From Siphonodentalium dalli (Eukaryota; Mollusca; Scaphopoda; Gadilida; Siphonodentaliidae), in NCBI GenBank assembly GCA_032622095.1, contig CP136066.1, positions 10,377,784-10,441,783 on the forward strand: 64,000 nucleotides of DNA, written 5' to 3'. Position numbers and translations under genes: made by a program. Positions 41,154 to 50,480 of this stretch are shown here, in pieces; position 1 is the first letter of the stretch; every line of letters starts with the position of its first letter. The notes beneath the pieces were generated by a model, which was not told the origin of the DNA, did no database searches, and was given only the letters and a program-made list of their open reading frames with translations.

Positions 41154-41804
41154 ATGGAAGAATCTTTACTTTTCCAACATCCGTGTAATTTCTTTATCAG
41201 CGGACCTAGTGGATCAGGTAAAACAGAATTTGTTAAAAAAGTTATTGAATTTAAACACGATTTATTCCAAACACCACCAAAGAAAATAGTTTGGTGTTAC
41301 AAAGAATGGCAAGACACATACAATCGTATAAAAGAAATTGATAACGTTGAGTTTATCGATGGTATTCCAGACGATGATGAGGAAATTGTATCAGATAAAT
41401 CATTTCCTCATCTTGTTGTTTTCGATGACATGATGGGGGAACAAGATGAAGACAAAATAATGCTTTGGTTTACTAGAAAAGGTCATCATCGAAATGCTTC
41501 AATAATTTACATTACTCAAAACATGTTCCAAAAATCAAAAAGTAGCAGAACTATAAGTTTGAATGCACACTACATGGTTTTATTTCAAAGCGTTCGAGAT
41601 AAAAATCAAATAAAAGTTTTGGCTCATCAAATGCAAACCAATCATTTGAAACAAGCATACGAAGATGCAACTTCAATAAATCATGGATATATTTTAGTAG
41701 ATTTTCATCCTAGAACAGAAAATTATTTGCGAATTAGAACTGATATTTTCCATAAATGGTTGACAGCTAATGACCGAGGTCCTGTCATATATTCAAAAGT
41801 ATAA
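41154..41804 (+). CDS. Genome-packaging ATPase (FtsK/HerA, A32-like)
   Basis: 216 residues. Walker A is GPSGSGKT (about residue 20); Walker B is HLVVFDDMM (around residue 88). A sensor-type IIYITQN follows near residue 125, and an arginine-rich SKSSRTISLN. The length is typical for Polinton ATPases. It is expected to pump element DNA into capsids, which goes with the capsid genes downstream. Downstream spacing is 34 bp. Confidence 0.93.
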   Translation: MEESLLFQHPCNFFISGPSGSGKTEFVKKVIEFKHDLFQTPPKKIVWCYKEWQDTYNRIKEIDNVEFIDGIPDDDEEIVSDKSFPHLVVFDDMMGEQDEDKIMLWFTRKGHHRNASIIYITQNMFQKSKSSRTISLNAHYMVLFQSVRDKNQIKVLAHQMQTNHLKQAYEDATSINHGYILVDFHPRTENYLRIRTDIFHKWLTANDRGPVIYSKV

Positions 41805-41838
41805 ATTCAGTTGTTGTTACTTTTTTCATTTTAGAACC

Positions 41839-42342
41839 ATGTCGTCCACCGAGATGTTTAGTCATGATGAACTGTCACAAATTATAAATTTCTTCACTTT
41901 TGCAGCTGAATTATTTCTTGAAAATGATTGGAAATTACCATCACAGACAAAAAAGTTTTTTCAGAGAAATAAAAATGTTCTTAAAAAAATCTCTGATCGA
42001 TCAACTGATATGGAAACAAAACGCAAATTAATTTTACAACGAGGTGGTAGTGGGTTTCTTGGAGGAGTTTTAATTAGAAGTCTTTTGAAAAATTCATTTG
42101 AACAAACTGGTAGACAATCTAAAAGTAAATCAAAGGTTTCTCCAAAACGTTCAAAGATTACTCGGAAGCAAACACAACAAAGAGGTAATCAAAAAGAATC
42201 TAAACGTAAAACAAAGCTTTCTCTAAATCATTCAAAGTTTACACCGATGCAAACTCAACAAAATCAACATTCTAAATTTACACCTATACCTTCTCAGCAG
42301 AACCCTCAACATCAACCGTTACAAAAAAAAACCAGTTATTGA
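41839..42342 (+). CDS. pX-like minor virion protein, copy 1, probable 3' frame break
   Basis: The start MSSTEMFSHDE at 41839 is preferred over the upstream in-frame codon at 41770, which overlaps the ATPase. 167 residues. The LILQRGGSGFLGG segment is a G-G protease-site-like motif followed by a hydrophobic stretch (VLIRSLLKN), parallel to the next gene. After that come Lys/Gln-rich repeats (HSKFTPM, HSKFTPI). The frame ends just after a run of nine A (42312-42320). Directly downstream another frame stays open to 42427 with a similar composition, including a further SKF-P motif. This suggests a homopolymer indel or slippage. Confidence 0.65.
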   Translation: MSSTEMFSHDELSQIINFFTFAAELFLENDWKLPSQTKKFFQRNKNVLKKISDRSTDMETKRKLILQRGGSGFLGGVLIRSLLKNSFEQTGRQSKSKSKVSPKRSKITRKQTQQRGNQKESKRKTKLSLNHSKFTPMQTQQNQHSKFTPIPSQQNPQHQPLQKKTSY

Positions 42343-42483
42343 TCTTGAATTTTCAAAATTTATGCCGTTGTCTGATGCATCGAAATCTGCATTCGAAGCT
42401 TTAGAATGGTTCAATCCGAAAAGATAAAAGATGAAACATATAATTTTTCTGCTCATTTTGAGACAACTACTTAGACTGTGAAG

Positions 42484-42846
42484 ATGCCTTCAAAAACTAA
42501 GAGCCGGAAAGCACCGCTGATAAAAAAATATGGTGAGTTGATTGTTGCAATGAGTAAAGTTCCATCTGCATATAAAAAGAAAATGATCAACGATGCTCCG
42601 AAACAAGTGATGGATTGCATTTCAGAATGTTGTCAAAATCTTTTAAAAGGTAATGTAAAACTGAATGAAGCTCAGAACCGCAAGTTACATTCGAAGCGTA
42701 AACATATCAGATATCTTGCAGACAAGAACAAACCTTTGCAACAAAAGAAGAAAATTTTGAATCAAAAAGGTGGCTTTTTACCATTATTATTTCTTGCTCC
42801 ATTGATTAGCAAAACATTAGGTGCAGTTGTTAAAAATATTTTGTAA
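42484..42846 (+). CDS. pX-like minor virion protein, copy 2
   Basis: 120 residues from the ATG at 42484 (the preceding GTG is not a credible eukaryotic start). The N-terminus is basic (PSKTKSRKAPLIKKYGEL), then helical with Cys-rich ISECCQNL. A Lys-rich segment leads to NQKGG followed by a hydrophobic end (FLPLLFLAPLI). A basic region, a GG cleavage-type site and a C-terminal hydrophobic segment is the plan of adenovirus protein X. The encoded protease (47906) could cut at the GG. It shares the KKK-(I/L)L-Q(R/K)GG arrangement with the previous gene, so the two look like diverged paralogues. Confidence 0.72.
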   Translation: MPSKTKSRKAPLIKKYGELIVAMSKVPSAYKKKMINDAPKQVMDCISECCQNLLKGNVKLNEAQNRKLHSKRKHIRYLADKNKPLQQKKKILNQKGGFLPLLFLAPLISKTLGAVVKNIL

Positions 42847-42866
42847 AAACTAAATCTCAAATAAAT

Positions 42867-43574
42867 ATGAAGAAAATGGTTATTGTACCATTCAGAATGT
42901 TGGAAGATTTCAAACAATGGGAAATGTCAGAAATGAATAAACCTCAATTACCTCCTGATCCTGCAATTTCAAATGTTTCAGATTCTTACAAAGAATTGAA
43001 ATCAGTTTATGATAAAAATATTTCTGAATCAGAAAAGTCACAGTTATTTGGAGAAAATTTGTACAAATTGAAAACTTCACAAAAATCTTTAAATTCAAAA
43101 TTCAGTTTACCTGAACAAAAGTTATCTGAAAACTTTGGGAAAATGAGTGACCATATATTGGAAAGTGTGCCATCTAAATTTCGTGGTAAAGCACAACAAA
43201 TTTTATCATTGTTGTCAACTAATCCTAAACTTAGATGGGATGATCGTGGACAATTAATTTATGGAACAGAAACAGTTACTGGATCAAATATAATTGATTT
43301 GATAAACGATGTTGTTCGTCACCGAAAAGGTTTTAACCCAGTTGGTTATGAAACATTCCTACGTGGATTGGGGGAACTTAATATACCACAAGATTATGTA
43401 GGTAACAGGGATCGATGGCTGTGGATGCAAAGACATTTAAAAGGTCACACTGGTGATGTGTTTCATACACCTCATGCAACTCCTATCAGTGGCAAGTCAA
43501 GAAAACGTTCAGTTGATATTTTAACACCAGAAACCAGAAAAACTATTTTGAAAGGATGGTCCTCACTTACATAA
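42867..43574 (+). CDS. Conserved Polinton protein upstream of integrase
   Basis: 235 residues, starting MKKMVIVPFRML. The C-terminal half has the pattern ILSLLSTNPKLRWDDRGQL, GSNIIDLINDVVRHRKG, then FLRGLGELNIPQDYVGN, which I recall as a conserved unknown family in metazoan Polintons. The N-terminus is charged, without domains. It overlaps the integrase start by 19 bp, so expression is coupled. Function unknown; a virion or integration cofactor role would be a guess. Confidence 0.72.
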   Translation: MKKMVIVPFRMLEDFKQWEMSEMNKPQLPPDPAISNVSDSYKELKSVYDKNISESEKSQLFGENLYKLKTSQKSLNSKFSLPEQKLSENFGKMSDHILESVPSKFRGKAQQILSLLSTNPKLRWDDRGQLIYGTETVTGSNIIDLINDVVRHRKGFNPVGYETFLRGLGELNIPQDYVGNRDRWLWMQRHLKGHTGDVFHTPHATPISGKSRKRSVDILTPETRKTILKGWSSLT

Positions 43575-44650
43575 AATTTGACAAACTTCTAACTGAAATT
43601 TACTACAATCCAAAAGAAGTTGGTGGTTTCAGTGGAGCAAATCAACTTTTTAAAAATGCAAAAGAAACAAATAACAAAATTAAACTTTCAGATGTTAAAA
43701 AATGGTTACAATGGCAAAAAACATATACTTTGCACAAACCAATTGTTCGGAAATTTCGCAGACGTAAAACTATTGTTGCAGGAATTGATATTCAGTGGCA
43801 AGCTGATCTGGCAGATTTGCAAACTTTGCAAAAGCACAATGACAAATACAGATATTTACTTTGTGTTATTGATGTGTTCTCAAAATTTGCATGGGTTGAA
43901 AAAATTAAAGATAAAACTGGTAAAACTTTAGTTAAAACATTTCAGAAAATTCTCAAATCATCAAAACGAAAACCAGCTTCATTTCAATCTGACAAAGGTT
44001 CAGAATTCAAAAATAAATTATTTTTACAATTTTTGAAATCTAAGAAAATTCATTTTTTCACAACAGAGAATCCAGAGACAAAAGCAAGTATAGTTGAACG
44101 TTTTCAACGGACATTGAAAACAAAGATGTGGAAATATTTTACACATAATCAAACTTTGAAATACGTTGATGTTTTGCACGATTTTGTGAATTCTTACAAC
44201 AAAAGTTTTCATAGAAGTATTAAGATGGCACCAGTTTTAGTAACTCGAGAAAATGAAATTGAAGTTTCCAGAAATCTTTATGGAAAGTTAAAAACGAAAA
44301 AAGATAAGATGTTGAAAGTTGGAGATTTTGTTAGAATAAATAAAACAAAGAGAACTTTTGATAAAGGATATCTTCCAAATTGGACAAAAGAAATTTTCAA
44401 AATTAGTAGAGTTTGTAAAAGTACACCATTAACTTACAAATTAGTAGATTTAGATGGTGAAAACATCGCAGGATCATTTTATGGTAAAGAAATTCAACAT
44501 ATAAAAGATAATAAAGTTTACGAAATTGAATCAGTTGTTGGTAAACGTTCAAGAAAAGTTGCTGGTAAATCAGTTAGAGAAATTAAAGTTCATTGGGCTG
44601 GTTATCCTAAAAAATTTGACAGTTGGATACCTGCCACAAATTTGGTATAA
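43556..44650 (+). CDS. Retroviral-type integrase with chromodomain
   Basis: 364 residues. DDE core: first D in WQADLADLQ (about residue 82-86), second D in FQSDKGSEFKN (about 147), E in ASIVERFQRTLK (about 182). A chromodomain closes the protein (YEIESVVGKR, then IKVHWAGYPKKFDSWIPA), which may steer insertion to particular chromatin. The N-terminal zinc-binding HHCC is not obvious, as in some Polinton integrases. It acts on the terminal inverted repeats and produces the 6-bp duplication seen at this locus. Confidence 0.95.
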   Translation: MVLTYIKFDKLLTEIYYNPKEVGGFSGANQLFKNAKETNNKIKLSDVKKWLQWQKTYTLHKPIVRKFRRRKTIVAGIDIQWQADLADLQTLQKHNDKYRYLLCVIDVFSKFAWVEKIKDKTGKTLVKTFQKILKSSKRKPASFQSDKGSEFKNKLFLQFLKSKKIHFFTTENPETKASIVERFQRTLKTKMWKYFTHNQTLKYVDVLHDFVNSYNKSFHRSIKMAPVLVTRENEIEVSRNLYGKLKTKKDKMLKVGDFVRINKTKRTFDKGYLPNWTKEIFKISRVCKSTPLTYKLVDLDGENIAGSFYGKEIQHIKDNKVYEIESVVGKRSRKVAGKSVREIKVHWAGYPKKFDSWIPATNLV

Positions 44651-44660
44651 AACTTTTAAC

Positions 44661-44924
44661 ATGTCTCAAAATGGTTCAGTTGGTCTCGATGCTCCATCAC
44701 AATTTCAAATCTGTGGAGAAAAAATTGCAAAAAATCAAGTAACATATTTTACACAAATTATTATAATTGTTGGTATAATCGCTACAGCAATTGTTCATTT
44801 AAGTTTACAAAGTGAAAATAACGAACTGTGGTTAATTTTACTCAGTAGTTCTTTGGGGTACATTTTACCAACACCGCGTTTGAAATATTTGAAAAATCAG
44901 TCGGCAGAAATTTTGAAAGTATGA
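44661..44924 (+). CDS. Small membrane protein with two hydrophobic segments
   Basis: 87 residues starting MSQNGSVGLDAPS at 44661; an upstream in-frame start would overlap the integrase. Two membrane spans: IIIIVGIIATAIVHL and WLILLSSSLGYIL. It ends overlapping the penton-like gene by four bases (ATGA at 44921). I recall similar short membrane ORFs at this place in other metazoan Polintons. It may reside in a virion membrane or host membrane; unknown. Confidence 0.7.
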   Translation: MSQNGSVGLDAPSQFQICGEKIAKNQVTYFTQIIIIVGIIATAIVHLSLQSENNELWLILLSSSLGYILPTPRLKYLKNQSAEILKV

Positions 44925-45772
44925 ATCCTTTCTACATTACAATTCCGAGCGACAGTTCGATGGTAATGTATCCAAACAATACTCAATGTTGTTTTACTGT
45001 ACAATTACCAAAACCAGTTCAAATTGATAAAGAAAAATGGGAAGTTGCATTAGCCGAACTGATAACACCTTCAGAAACATACAATGTTACAGGGGATTCG
45101 TGTAAATTCAATTTGATTACAACTGATGCAATATTACTGTCTGTTCTTCAAAATCGTTTTGAAGAAAAGATATTTAGGAGACCTGATGGCGTTCATGCAC
45201 TTGAAATACAGATACAAAATGGTTCGTATACCTCTGCGACAGATTTACTTGATACAATGCAAGATGTAATTGATGAAACACTTGGAGAAGCAATGCAAAA
45301 CGAATACGGATTTCACATCGGGTACTCAAAAGCTACAAAACGTGTGAAAATTATTCGCAAGAGTTTAAGTAACACAAAACTAGGAATTGAATTACCACAA
45401 TGTCTTTTACACAAGTTGGGTTACAAAACTGAAAACGCTTCTGAAGATTTTTATTCAAATAATAGATTTCCGTTTGGTGTAGATTTGAATGTTGGTCATA
45501 ATCTAATGTTTGTTTATTCTGATATTGCCGATTACACATTTGTTGGAAATGTTGAAGTACAAATTTTACGAGTTGTTTCTTTCAGAAGTAAAAGAGATAT
45601 CGACGGATTACATGTAAAACATGAATTTTTAAATTTACATTATGTTCCAGTTTCAAAGTCATACTTTGACAAAATTAGTGTAAATATAAGTGGCGACACA
45701 GGAAAATCAATTCAGTTTATTGGTGGTAAGTCTTTGGTGAAGCTACATTTCAGAAAACGAGAGGAGTTCTAA
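44921..45772 (+). CDS. Minor capsid (penton-like) protein
   Basis: 283 residues. The N-terminus MNPFYITIPSDSSMVMYPNN followed by FTVQLPKPVQ and WEVALAEL is the pattern of the Polinton penton-like, single jelly-roll protein. Further GYSKATKRVKI and a later FVYSDIADYTFVGN suit the family. It would form capsid vertices with the major capsid protein encoded downstream. Overlap with the previous gene is ATGA. Confidence 0.88.
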   Translation: MNPFYITIPSDSSMVMYPNNTQCCFTVQLPKPVQIDKEKWEVALAELITPSETYNVTGDSCKFNLITTDAILLSVLQNRFEEKIFRRPDGVHALEIQIQNGSYTSATDLLDTMQDVIDETLGEAMQNEYGFHIGYSKATKRVKIIRKSLSNTKLGIELPQCLLHKLGYKTENASEDFYSNNRFPFGVDLNVGHNLMFVYSDIADYTFVGNVEVQILRVVSFRSKRDIDGLHVKHEFLNLHYVPVSKSYFDKISVNISGDTGKSIQFIGGKSLVKLHFRKREEF

Positions 45773-45777
45773 AAACA

Positions 45778-46152
45778 ATGTTCCCCGTGTATAGAGGCGT
45801 GCCACGGCAATATGGTAATGGTATTGGTTCAATTTTCAAATCAGTTATGAGATCTGCTATACCATTTCTAAAACCGCTTGGTCGGACAGCTTTACAACTT
45901 GCGAAAAAACACACTTTTGGTGTTGCAGATGAAATTATTAATCAAGGTAAAAGTCCGAAAGAAGCGTTGATGTCTGAAGGTAAAAAAGCTTTAAAATCTT
46001 TTGGCACACAAGCTAAAAATCAAATTTTGAACTCGAGAAAAAAACCTAGAAAAAGAGTAGCGACTTCAAAAATGAATCATTCAGCTGTCAAACGCCGAAA
46101 AAGTCAGTCGAAAAAACATCCTAGCAGTCGAGCTCTTGATATTTTTGATTAA
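45778..46152 (+). CDS. Basic minor virion protein
   Basis: 124 residues, starting MFPVYRGVPRQYGNGIGSI, then an amphipathic segment (RSAIPFLKPLGRTALQLAKK) and a Lys/Arg-rich tail (SRKKPRKRVATSK, KRRKSQSKKH). A glycine-containing amphipathic N-terminus with basic tail recalls adenovirus pVI-type proteins, and a gene of this shape regularly lies between penton and major capsid genes. A membrane-lytic or DNA-binding role is only inferred. Confidence 0.7.
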   Translation: MFPVYRGVPRQYGNGIGSIFKSVMRSAIPFLKPLGRTALQLAKKHTFGVADEIINQGKSPKEALMSEGKKALKSFGTQAKNQILNSRKKPRKRVATSKMNHSAVKRRKSQSKKHPSSRALDIFD

Positions 46153-46154
46153 TC

Positions 46155-47459
46155 ATGGCACAAATGGTAAATGGATCATGCGAATGCAATAAATCGGAAC
46201 TTGATATAACACATGTTCCACCAACGGTGGCTACAATGTCAGAATCGCAGTGGATCGAAAATCATCCTATTGCACCGCTGAATAATTCTGCTCCGATAGA
46301 GTTTGTCATACCATCTCAAACCGAAAAGTGGACAGATATTAATCAATCTTATCTTTATGTGAAATTCAAAATTACAAAAAAAGATGGAACTAATTTGGGG
46401 GCTGGTACGGAATTAGCACCTGTTAACAATTTCTTTCATAGCATGTTCAGCAGTATCGATGTTTACTTGAACAACAAATTGATAACTTCGAATTCTGACA
46501 CTTACCCATACCGAGCATATTTCGAAAATCTGTTGGGATACTCTCAAGAATATAAAGATAATCAATTAGCAAATTTAGAAATGTGGTATGGCGATACAGC
46601 AGAACAATTTGAAGAGAGCACCAAAGGTGGTGCTAATGCTGGATTAACTTCTAGAGAAAGTTTGATCACTGGTAGTAAATTTGTTGAACTATGCGGACGC
46701 TTACACACCGATCTGTTTCTTCAAGAAAAATATTTACCAAATGGAATTGAAATTCGTATCAGATTAAACAGATCACCATCAAAATTTTGCCTCATTGGCT
46801 CCGAGGATGGACAAATTGTTTTCGAATCAGCAGTGTTCCATGTCAGAACAGTTAGTCTCTTTCCAGCGGTCTCAAATAAATTAAATCAAGAAATTGCCCA
46901 GTCAAAAATGAAACTACCTATCAGACGAGTAGAAATAAAAACTTTCACAATTAGTACTGGACTTAGATCAAAAATTGAAGACCACTTATTTCAAGGACAA
47001 TTACCAAAGAGACTTTTTATTGCGTTGGTCGAAAATAAAGATATGAATGGAGATTTGGGTACCAATCCATTCCACTTCAAACATTTCAGTTTGAATAAAT
47101 TGGAAGTTAGTCAAGATGGTCATACAATACATAACCGTCCATTTGAACCAAACTTCGCAACAAAACAATGTCTCAGATCATATTTATCTTTGTATCAATC
47201 TTTAGGAATGTTTGGTGTTAACAAATCAATTGGCATTAATTTAAAAGAATATATGAATGGTTATTGTTTGTGGGGTTTCGACTTGACACCGGACCAAGGA
47301 AGTGACGAGGGACATCTACATCCTATAAAGACAGGGAACCTGCGTTTGGAGCTTCAGTTCTTGACAGCTCTCACTACAGCCGTCAACGTTTTGGTGTATG
47401 CTGAATTCGACAGTGAAATAGAGATCACAGCTTTGAGAGAAGTGCTTACTGACTATTAG
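46155..47459 (+). CDS. Major capsid protein (double jelly-roll)
   Basis: 434 residues starting 2 bp after the previous stop. Recognisable blocks: PIEFVIPSQTEKWTDINQSY with LYVKFKI, PVNNFFHSMFSSIDVYLN, and TYPYRAYFENLLGYS, followed by later LRLELQF. These match the metazoan Polinton capsid pattern and its double jelly-roll fold. Intact. It would build an icosahedral particle with the penton-like protein. Confidence 0.93.
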   Translation: MAQMVNGSCECNKSELDITHVPPTVATMSESQWIENHPIAPLNNSAPIEFVIPSQTEKWTDINQSYLYVKFKITKKDGTNLGAGTELAPVNNFFHSMFSSIDVYLNNKLITSNSDTYPYRAYFENLLGYSQEYKDNQLANLEMWYGDTAEQFEESTKGGANAGLTSRESLITGSKFVELCGRLHTDLFLQEKYLPNGIEIRIRLNRSPSKFCLIGSEDGQIVFESAVFHVRTVSLFPAVSNKLNQEIAQSKMKLPIRRVEIKTFTISTGLRSKIEDHLFQGQLPKRLFIALVENKDMNGDLGTNPFHFKHFSLNKLEVSQDGHTIHNRPFEPNFATKQCLRSYLSLYQSLGMFGVNKSIGINLKEYMNGYCLWGFDLTPDQGSDEGHLHPIKTGNLRLELQFLTALTTAVNVLVYAEFDSEIEITALREVLTDY

Positions 47460-47460
47460 G

Positions 47461-47919
47461 ATGGAGCTCACAACACAGCTATGGAACTACTATGAAGAAT
47501 ACCAACGTTCACAAAACTTTGCTCCGAGATGGAACCTGATCTTGGACACACTCAACAACGCTATGATTGAAGAACTACAAGAAATTATTCGCAAGGAAGT
47601 GTCAGCAAACTGTGAAGGATGTAAAATAGAGCATCCTAGTCAACGTGAACATGTTCTGTGTTTGTTCTCTACAACTGATGATTGGACAAACCAGTTTATC
47701 GACTTAGCGCTGATTAAACTTGACATATACAATGTTATGGAAAGATGGTTCCCGAAGCTGATGTGGTTAAACCCACACTGCAAGGAGAAGTTCGAAGCAT
47801 TCATCATGTGGGATCATCTGAGAAACAGTTTGGAGCTCAACCGCAAAAAATTCGACGCAGAGTGGACTCTGATGTGGTCACAGCGAGTCAAAGAGAATTA
47901 CAACGATGCAGACAGCTGA
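47461..47919 (+). CDS. Conserved Polinton protein with Cys/His motif
   Basis: 152 residues, one base after the capsid stop. CEGCKIEHPSQREHVLC is a possible zinc site (C-x2-C...H...H-x2-C) and resembles a conserved block of an unknown Polinton family. The rest is helical and Trp-rich. It overlaps the protease gene by 14 bp. Function unknown. Confidence 0.68.
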   Translation: MELTTQLWNYYEEYQRSQNFAPRWNLILDTLNNAMIEELQEIIRKEVSANCEGCKIEHPSQREHVLCLFSTTDDWTNQFIDLALIKLDIYNVMERWFPKLMWLNPHCKEKFEAFIMWDHLRNSLELNRKKFDAEWTLMWSQRVKENYNDADS

Positions 47920-48379
47920 ACTTCAATATATTCTGGACAATTCCTGGTTGTGTAAACTTAACACATATGTTTGTGCTAGAGATCTGTTACCAGAGAAGAA
48001 ACCACAACATATTCAAGCATATATTGTGAACACGCACTCATCGGATCAGCCAGGAGAACACTGGACATTGATGTTATTCAAGGGAAGATCAGCTGTATAC
48101 TTCGACTCATTTGGACTACCACCACCGAGACGATATATGTTACCATTCATAAAAAGGAACTCATCAGCATGGATTATGAATACAACACGATATCAACATC
48201 GTGCGACAAATGTGTGTGGATTATATTGTATATTCGCACTCCACCACATGATGAAAGGAAAGAGGATGAAAAGATTATTCAATTCTCGGGATTTCTTCAA
48301 GAATGACAGAACAATAGTTCGATGGTTTGGAAAGCACTACGGTCGATTATACAGAAAAGCAAATTTGCTGTTGAATTAA
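47906..48379 (+). CDS. Adenain-type cysteine protease
   Basis: 157 residues. The catalytic order is His in GEHWTLML (about residue 51), acidic residue in VYFDSFGLPP (about 67), and Cys in NVCGLYCIF (about 108), as in the adenovirus protease family (Ulp1-like fold). It should process virion precursors at GG-type sites, for which candidates are at QRGG, QKGG and MRGG in other ORFs of this element. It is the last gene of the late block and overlaps its neighbour by 14 bp. Confidence 0.92.
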   Translation: MQTAELQYILDNSWLCKLNTYVCARDLLPEKKPQHIQAYIVNTHSSDQPGEHWTLMLFKGRSAVYFDSFGLPPPRRYMLPFIKRNSSAWIMNTTRYQHRATNVCGLYCIFALHHMMKGKRMKRLFNSRDFFKNDRTIVRWFGKHYGRLYRKANLLLN

Positions 48380-48758
48380 ACTTCACCAGGACATCGACGG
48401 CTGATATACATACAACGCAAAGAAGACGACGACCAGATAACAACGAATGTGTCAACAACTCCACAAAATAGACTCTTTTGTTATTGATTCAGCGTAGGAT
48501 GTTGTAGGATGTTGTAGGATGTTCAATTAAGTTTCTTCAAATCTGAGACCTTGTTTTGTACATAAATTATTGTTCTTTGTTAATATTATTGATGTATAAT
48601 AATATATTATTGTTCATTGTTCTTGTTCTTGTTTTTGAAAAATAAATGATAAATTTCAACAAAATCGTTTTCACTGTAGGATCCCCACCAATTGATTCTG
48701 TTCGTGTCGATGTGACATCTCTGGTCAGAATTATACAAACTTTTAAATTAGTAATGAA
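48380..48758 (+). other. 3' flank of late genes with poly(A) signal
   Basis: No gene. AATAAA occurs at 48641-48646. A triple 'taggatgttg' repeat lies at about 48494-48520. Confidence 0.55.
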
Positions 48759-49176
48759 AAAATGTCTAAGTCCATTTTCATTTTTTCCGATCAGAAATAT
48801 CACATCAATGACAGGAATATCTATCCTCAGGGGGGCAACTATGGCCCAGTACCCATCAGAGAGGGCCACTATGGCCCAGTACCCATCAGAGAGGGCCACT
48901 ATGGCCCAGTACCCATCAGAGATCGGCACTATGGCCCAGTACCCCCCAGAGATCGGCACTATGGCCCAGTACCCCCCAGAGATGGGCACTATGGCCCACT
49001 GGGCCATAGTGCCCATCTCTGGGGGGTACTGGGCCATAGTGCCGATCTCTGGGGGGTACTGGGCCATAGTGCCGATCTCTGATGGGTACTGGGCCATAGT
49101 GGCCCTCTCTGATGGGTACTGGGCCATAGTGGCCCTCTCTGATGGGTACTGGGCCATAGTGGCCCCCATTACTACT
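48759..49176. repeat. Right terminal inverted repeat with 30-bp-unit palindrome
   Basis: The inner 80 bp match 32182-32263 inverted. Then five 30-bp units (cactatggcccagtacccat...) run to a centre at 48999 and five mirror units run out again. Variants in the units are mirrored exactly. Open frames of up to 200 codons cross it on both strands; they are artefacts. Confidence 0.93.
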
Positions 49177-49182
49177 GACATC
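49177..49182. repeat. Right target-site duplication of Polinton (GACATC)
   Basis: Identical to 32100-32105. Confidence 0.93.
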
Positions 49183-49682
49183 TGCGTGGATAATGGATTG
49201 CATTAACCAGGGACGAGGAGAAAGTGGAAGGGGTTGGCGTCTTTCTTTGACTCATTTTGGTAACATTTTCAATAATTAGCTTTCATAAGTAATTTCCCAG
49301 ACCGTTCGAGTGTCGTCTAGAACAGATGGAATTTTCTGACTGAGAAAATATGTTATGATAGCACAAATATACAATTACGCTAATTTAATAATCCAACCAT
49401 TATTCGGTGTAAAATGTGTTGGTTTAGACCCAGGGTCCAAGAATGTCCTATATACATGCATGCACTTTTAGTCAGATATAAGACCGAAATTGCCCCTTAT
49501 ATTAGTTGGGGAATATTTAGTCATATAACTGGTAATGGGTTGGAATCTTTCGAAGGGTCGGGCAAGAGAATATTCATCCCAAGAACTTCGATATTTGTCT
49601 GGGTTTAAACCCGGATGTAGGTAGAACAAGAGCTACGCTGGGCGTGCAAAATACGCCCTCTCTTGTGTCGGCGGAAACTGGT
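49183..49682. other. Intergenic, no gene recognised
   Basis: A/T-rich sequence without supported ORFs. Confidence 0.4.
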
Positions 49683-50480
49683 AAAAAAAGGGGCATAACT
49701 CTGGTAAAAATTGGCGGACGGAACTCAAATTTGAACTTGACCTGTGTTTTGGTGGGAGAAAGTAATATACCATATTATCATTGAATCCGATAAGCTCTAG
49801 TAAAGTTATCATCCGGACAACAAATTTCAGGGATTTTCTAAGTCAAATTACGTCAAATAAGGGGCATAACTCCGGTGAAAATTGGTGGACGGAACCCAAA
49901 TTCGAACTTGAGCTGTCTTTTCTCCTAATAAACCCACATACCAAATTTGATTGAAATCGGTTCACTCTAACTAAAGTTATCATCCGGACAACAAATTTCA
50001 GGGATTTTCTATGTCAAATTACGTCAAAAAAGGGGCCATAACTCTCGCAAAAATTATCGCATTAAAACGAAATTCGGACATTAGCTGTATTTCGATATAT
50101 GTAATCCACAAAAGAACGGGTTTTGCGTATAAACATTCCAAACTCGAGTTATCATCCGGAAACCAAAAAACATAAGAAAAACAGAATTTTCTGAGTCGAA
50201 AAAGGGGCATAACTCTGCCAAAAATGGTCGGACATAACCCAAGTTCGAACTTGACCTATGTTTTGGTGGGAGAAAGTAATATACCAAATTTGGATTCATT
50301 CCGATAAACTATACTAAAGTTATGATCCGGACAACAAATTTCAAGGATTTTCTAAGTCAAAAAACGTCAAATAAGGGGCATAACTCCGGTGAAAATTGGC
50401 GGGCGGAACCCAAATTCGAACTTGAACTTACCTTTCGGCTAATAAACCCACATACCAAATTTTATTGAATTTATTGAATT
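49683..50480 (+). repeat. ~172-bp tandem repeat ('aaggggcataactc'), five copies
   Basis: Units start near 49683, 49855, 50025, 50201 and 50370, each with 'ggggcataactc', 'cgaacttga', 'aaagttatcatccgga' and 'caaatttcagggattttct'. Related sequence is inverted at 54955-55200 and in another form at 63600-64000. Confidence 0.88.

Larger units (their letters stand above)
32106..49176 (+). mobile_element. Complete Polinton/Maverick (17,071 bp)
   Basis: The element starts AGTAGTAATGGGGG and ends CCCCCATTACTACT, with an exact 6-bp target duplication. It contains the full Polinton set: protein-primed PolB, FtsK/A32-like ATPase, retroviral-type integrase, adenain-type protease, major and minor capsid proteins. 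The late block runs on the plus strand with short spacers and overlaps. The left 3.4 kb is an accessory region of divergent small genes that carry histone-type 3' stem-loops. Most core ORFs are intact, so the copy is young; two lesions are visible (an early TAA in the polymerase leader and a homopolymer frame change in one pX-like gene). Confidence 0.97.

Noticed and set aside
41805-41838. Pyrimidine tract plus AG before the pX-like gene, as a splice acceptor
   Set aside because: No matching donor or need for splicing; the gene starts directly after and the late block is compact.
48567-49206. Long open frames on both strands through the Polinton right end
   Set aside because: They exist only because the 30-bp repeat unit is free of stops; they are terminal repeat sequence, not genes.
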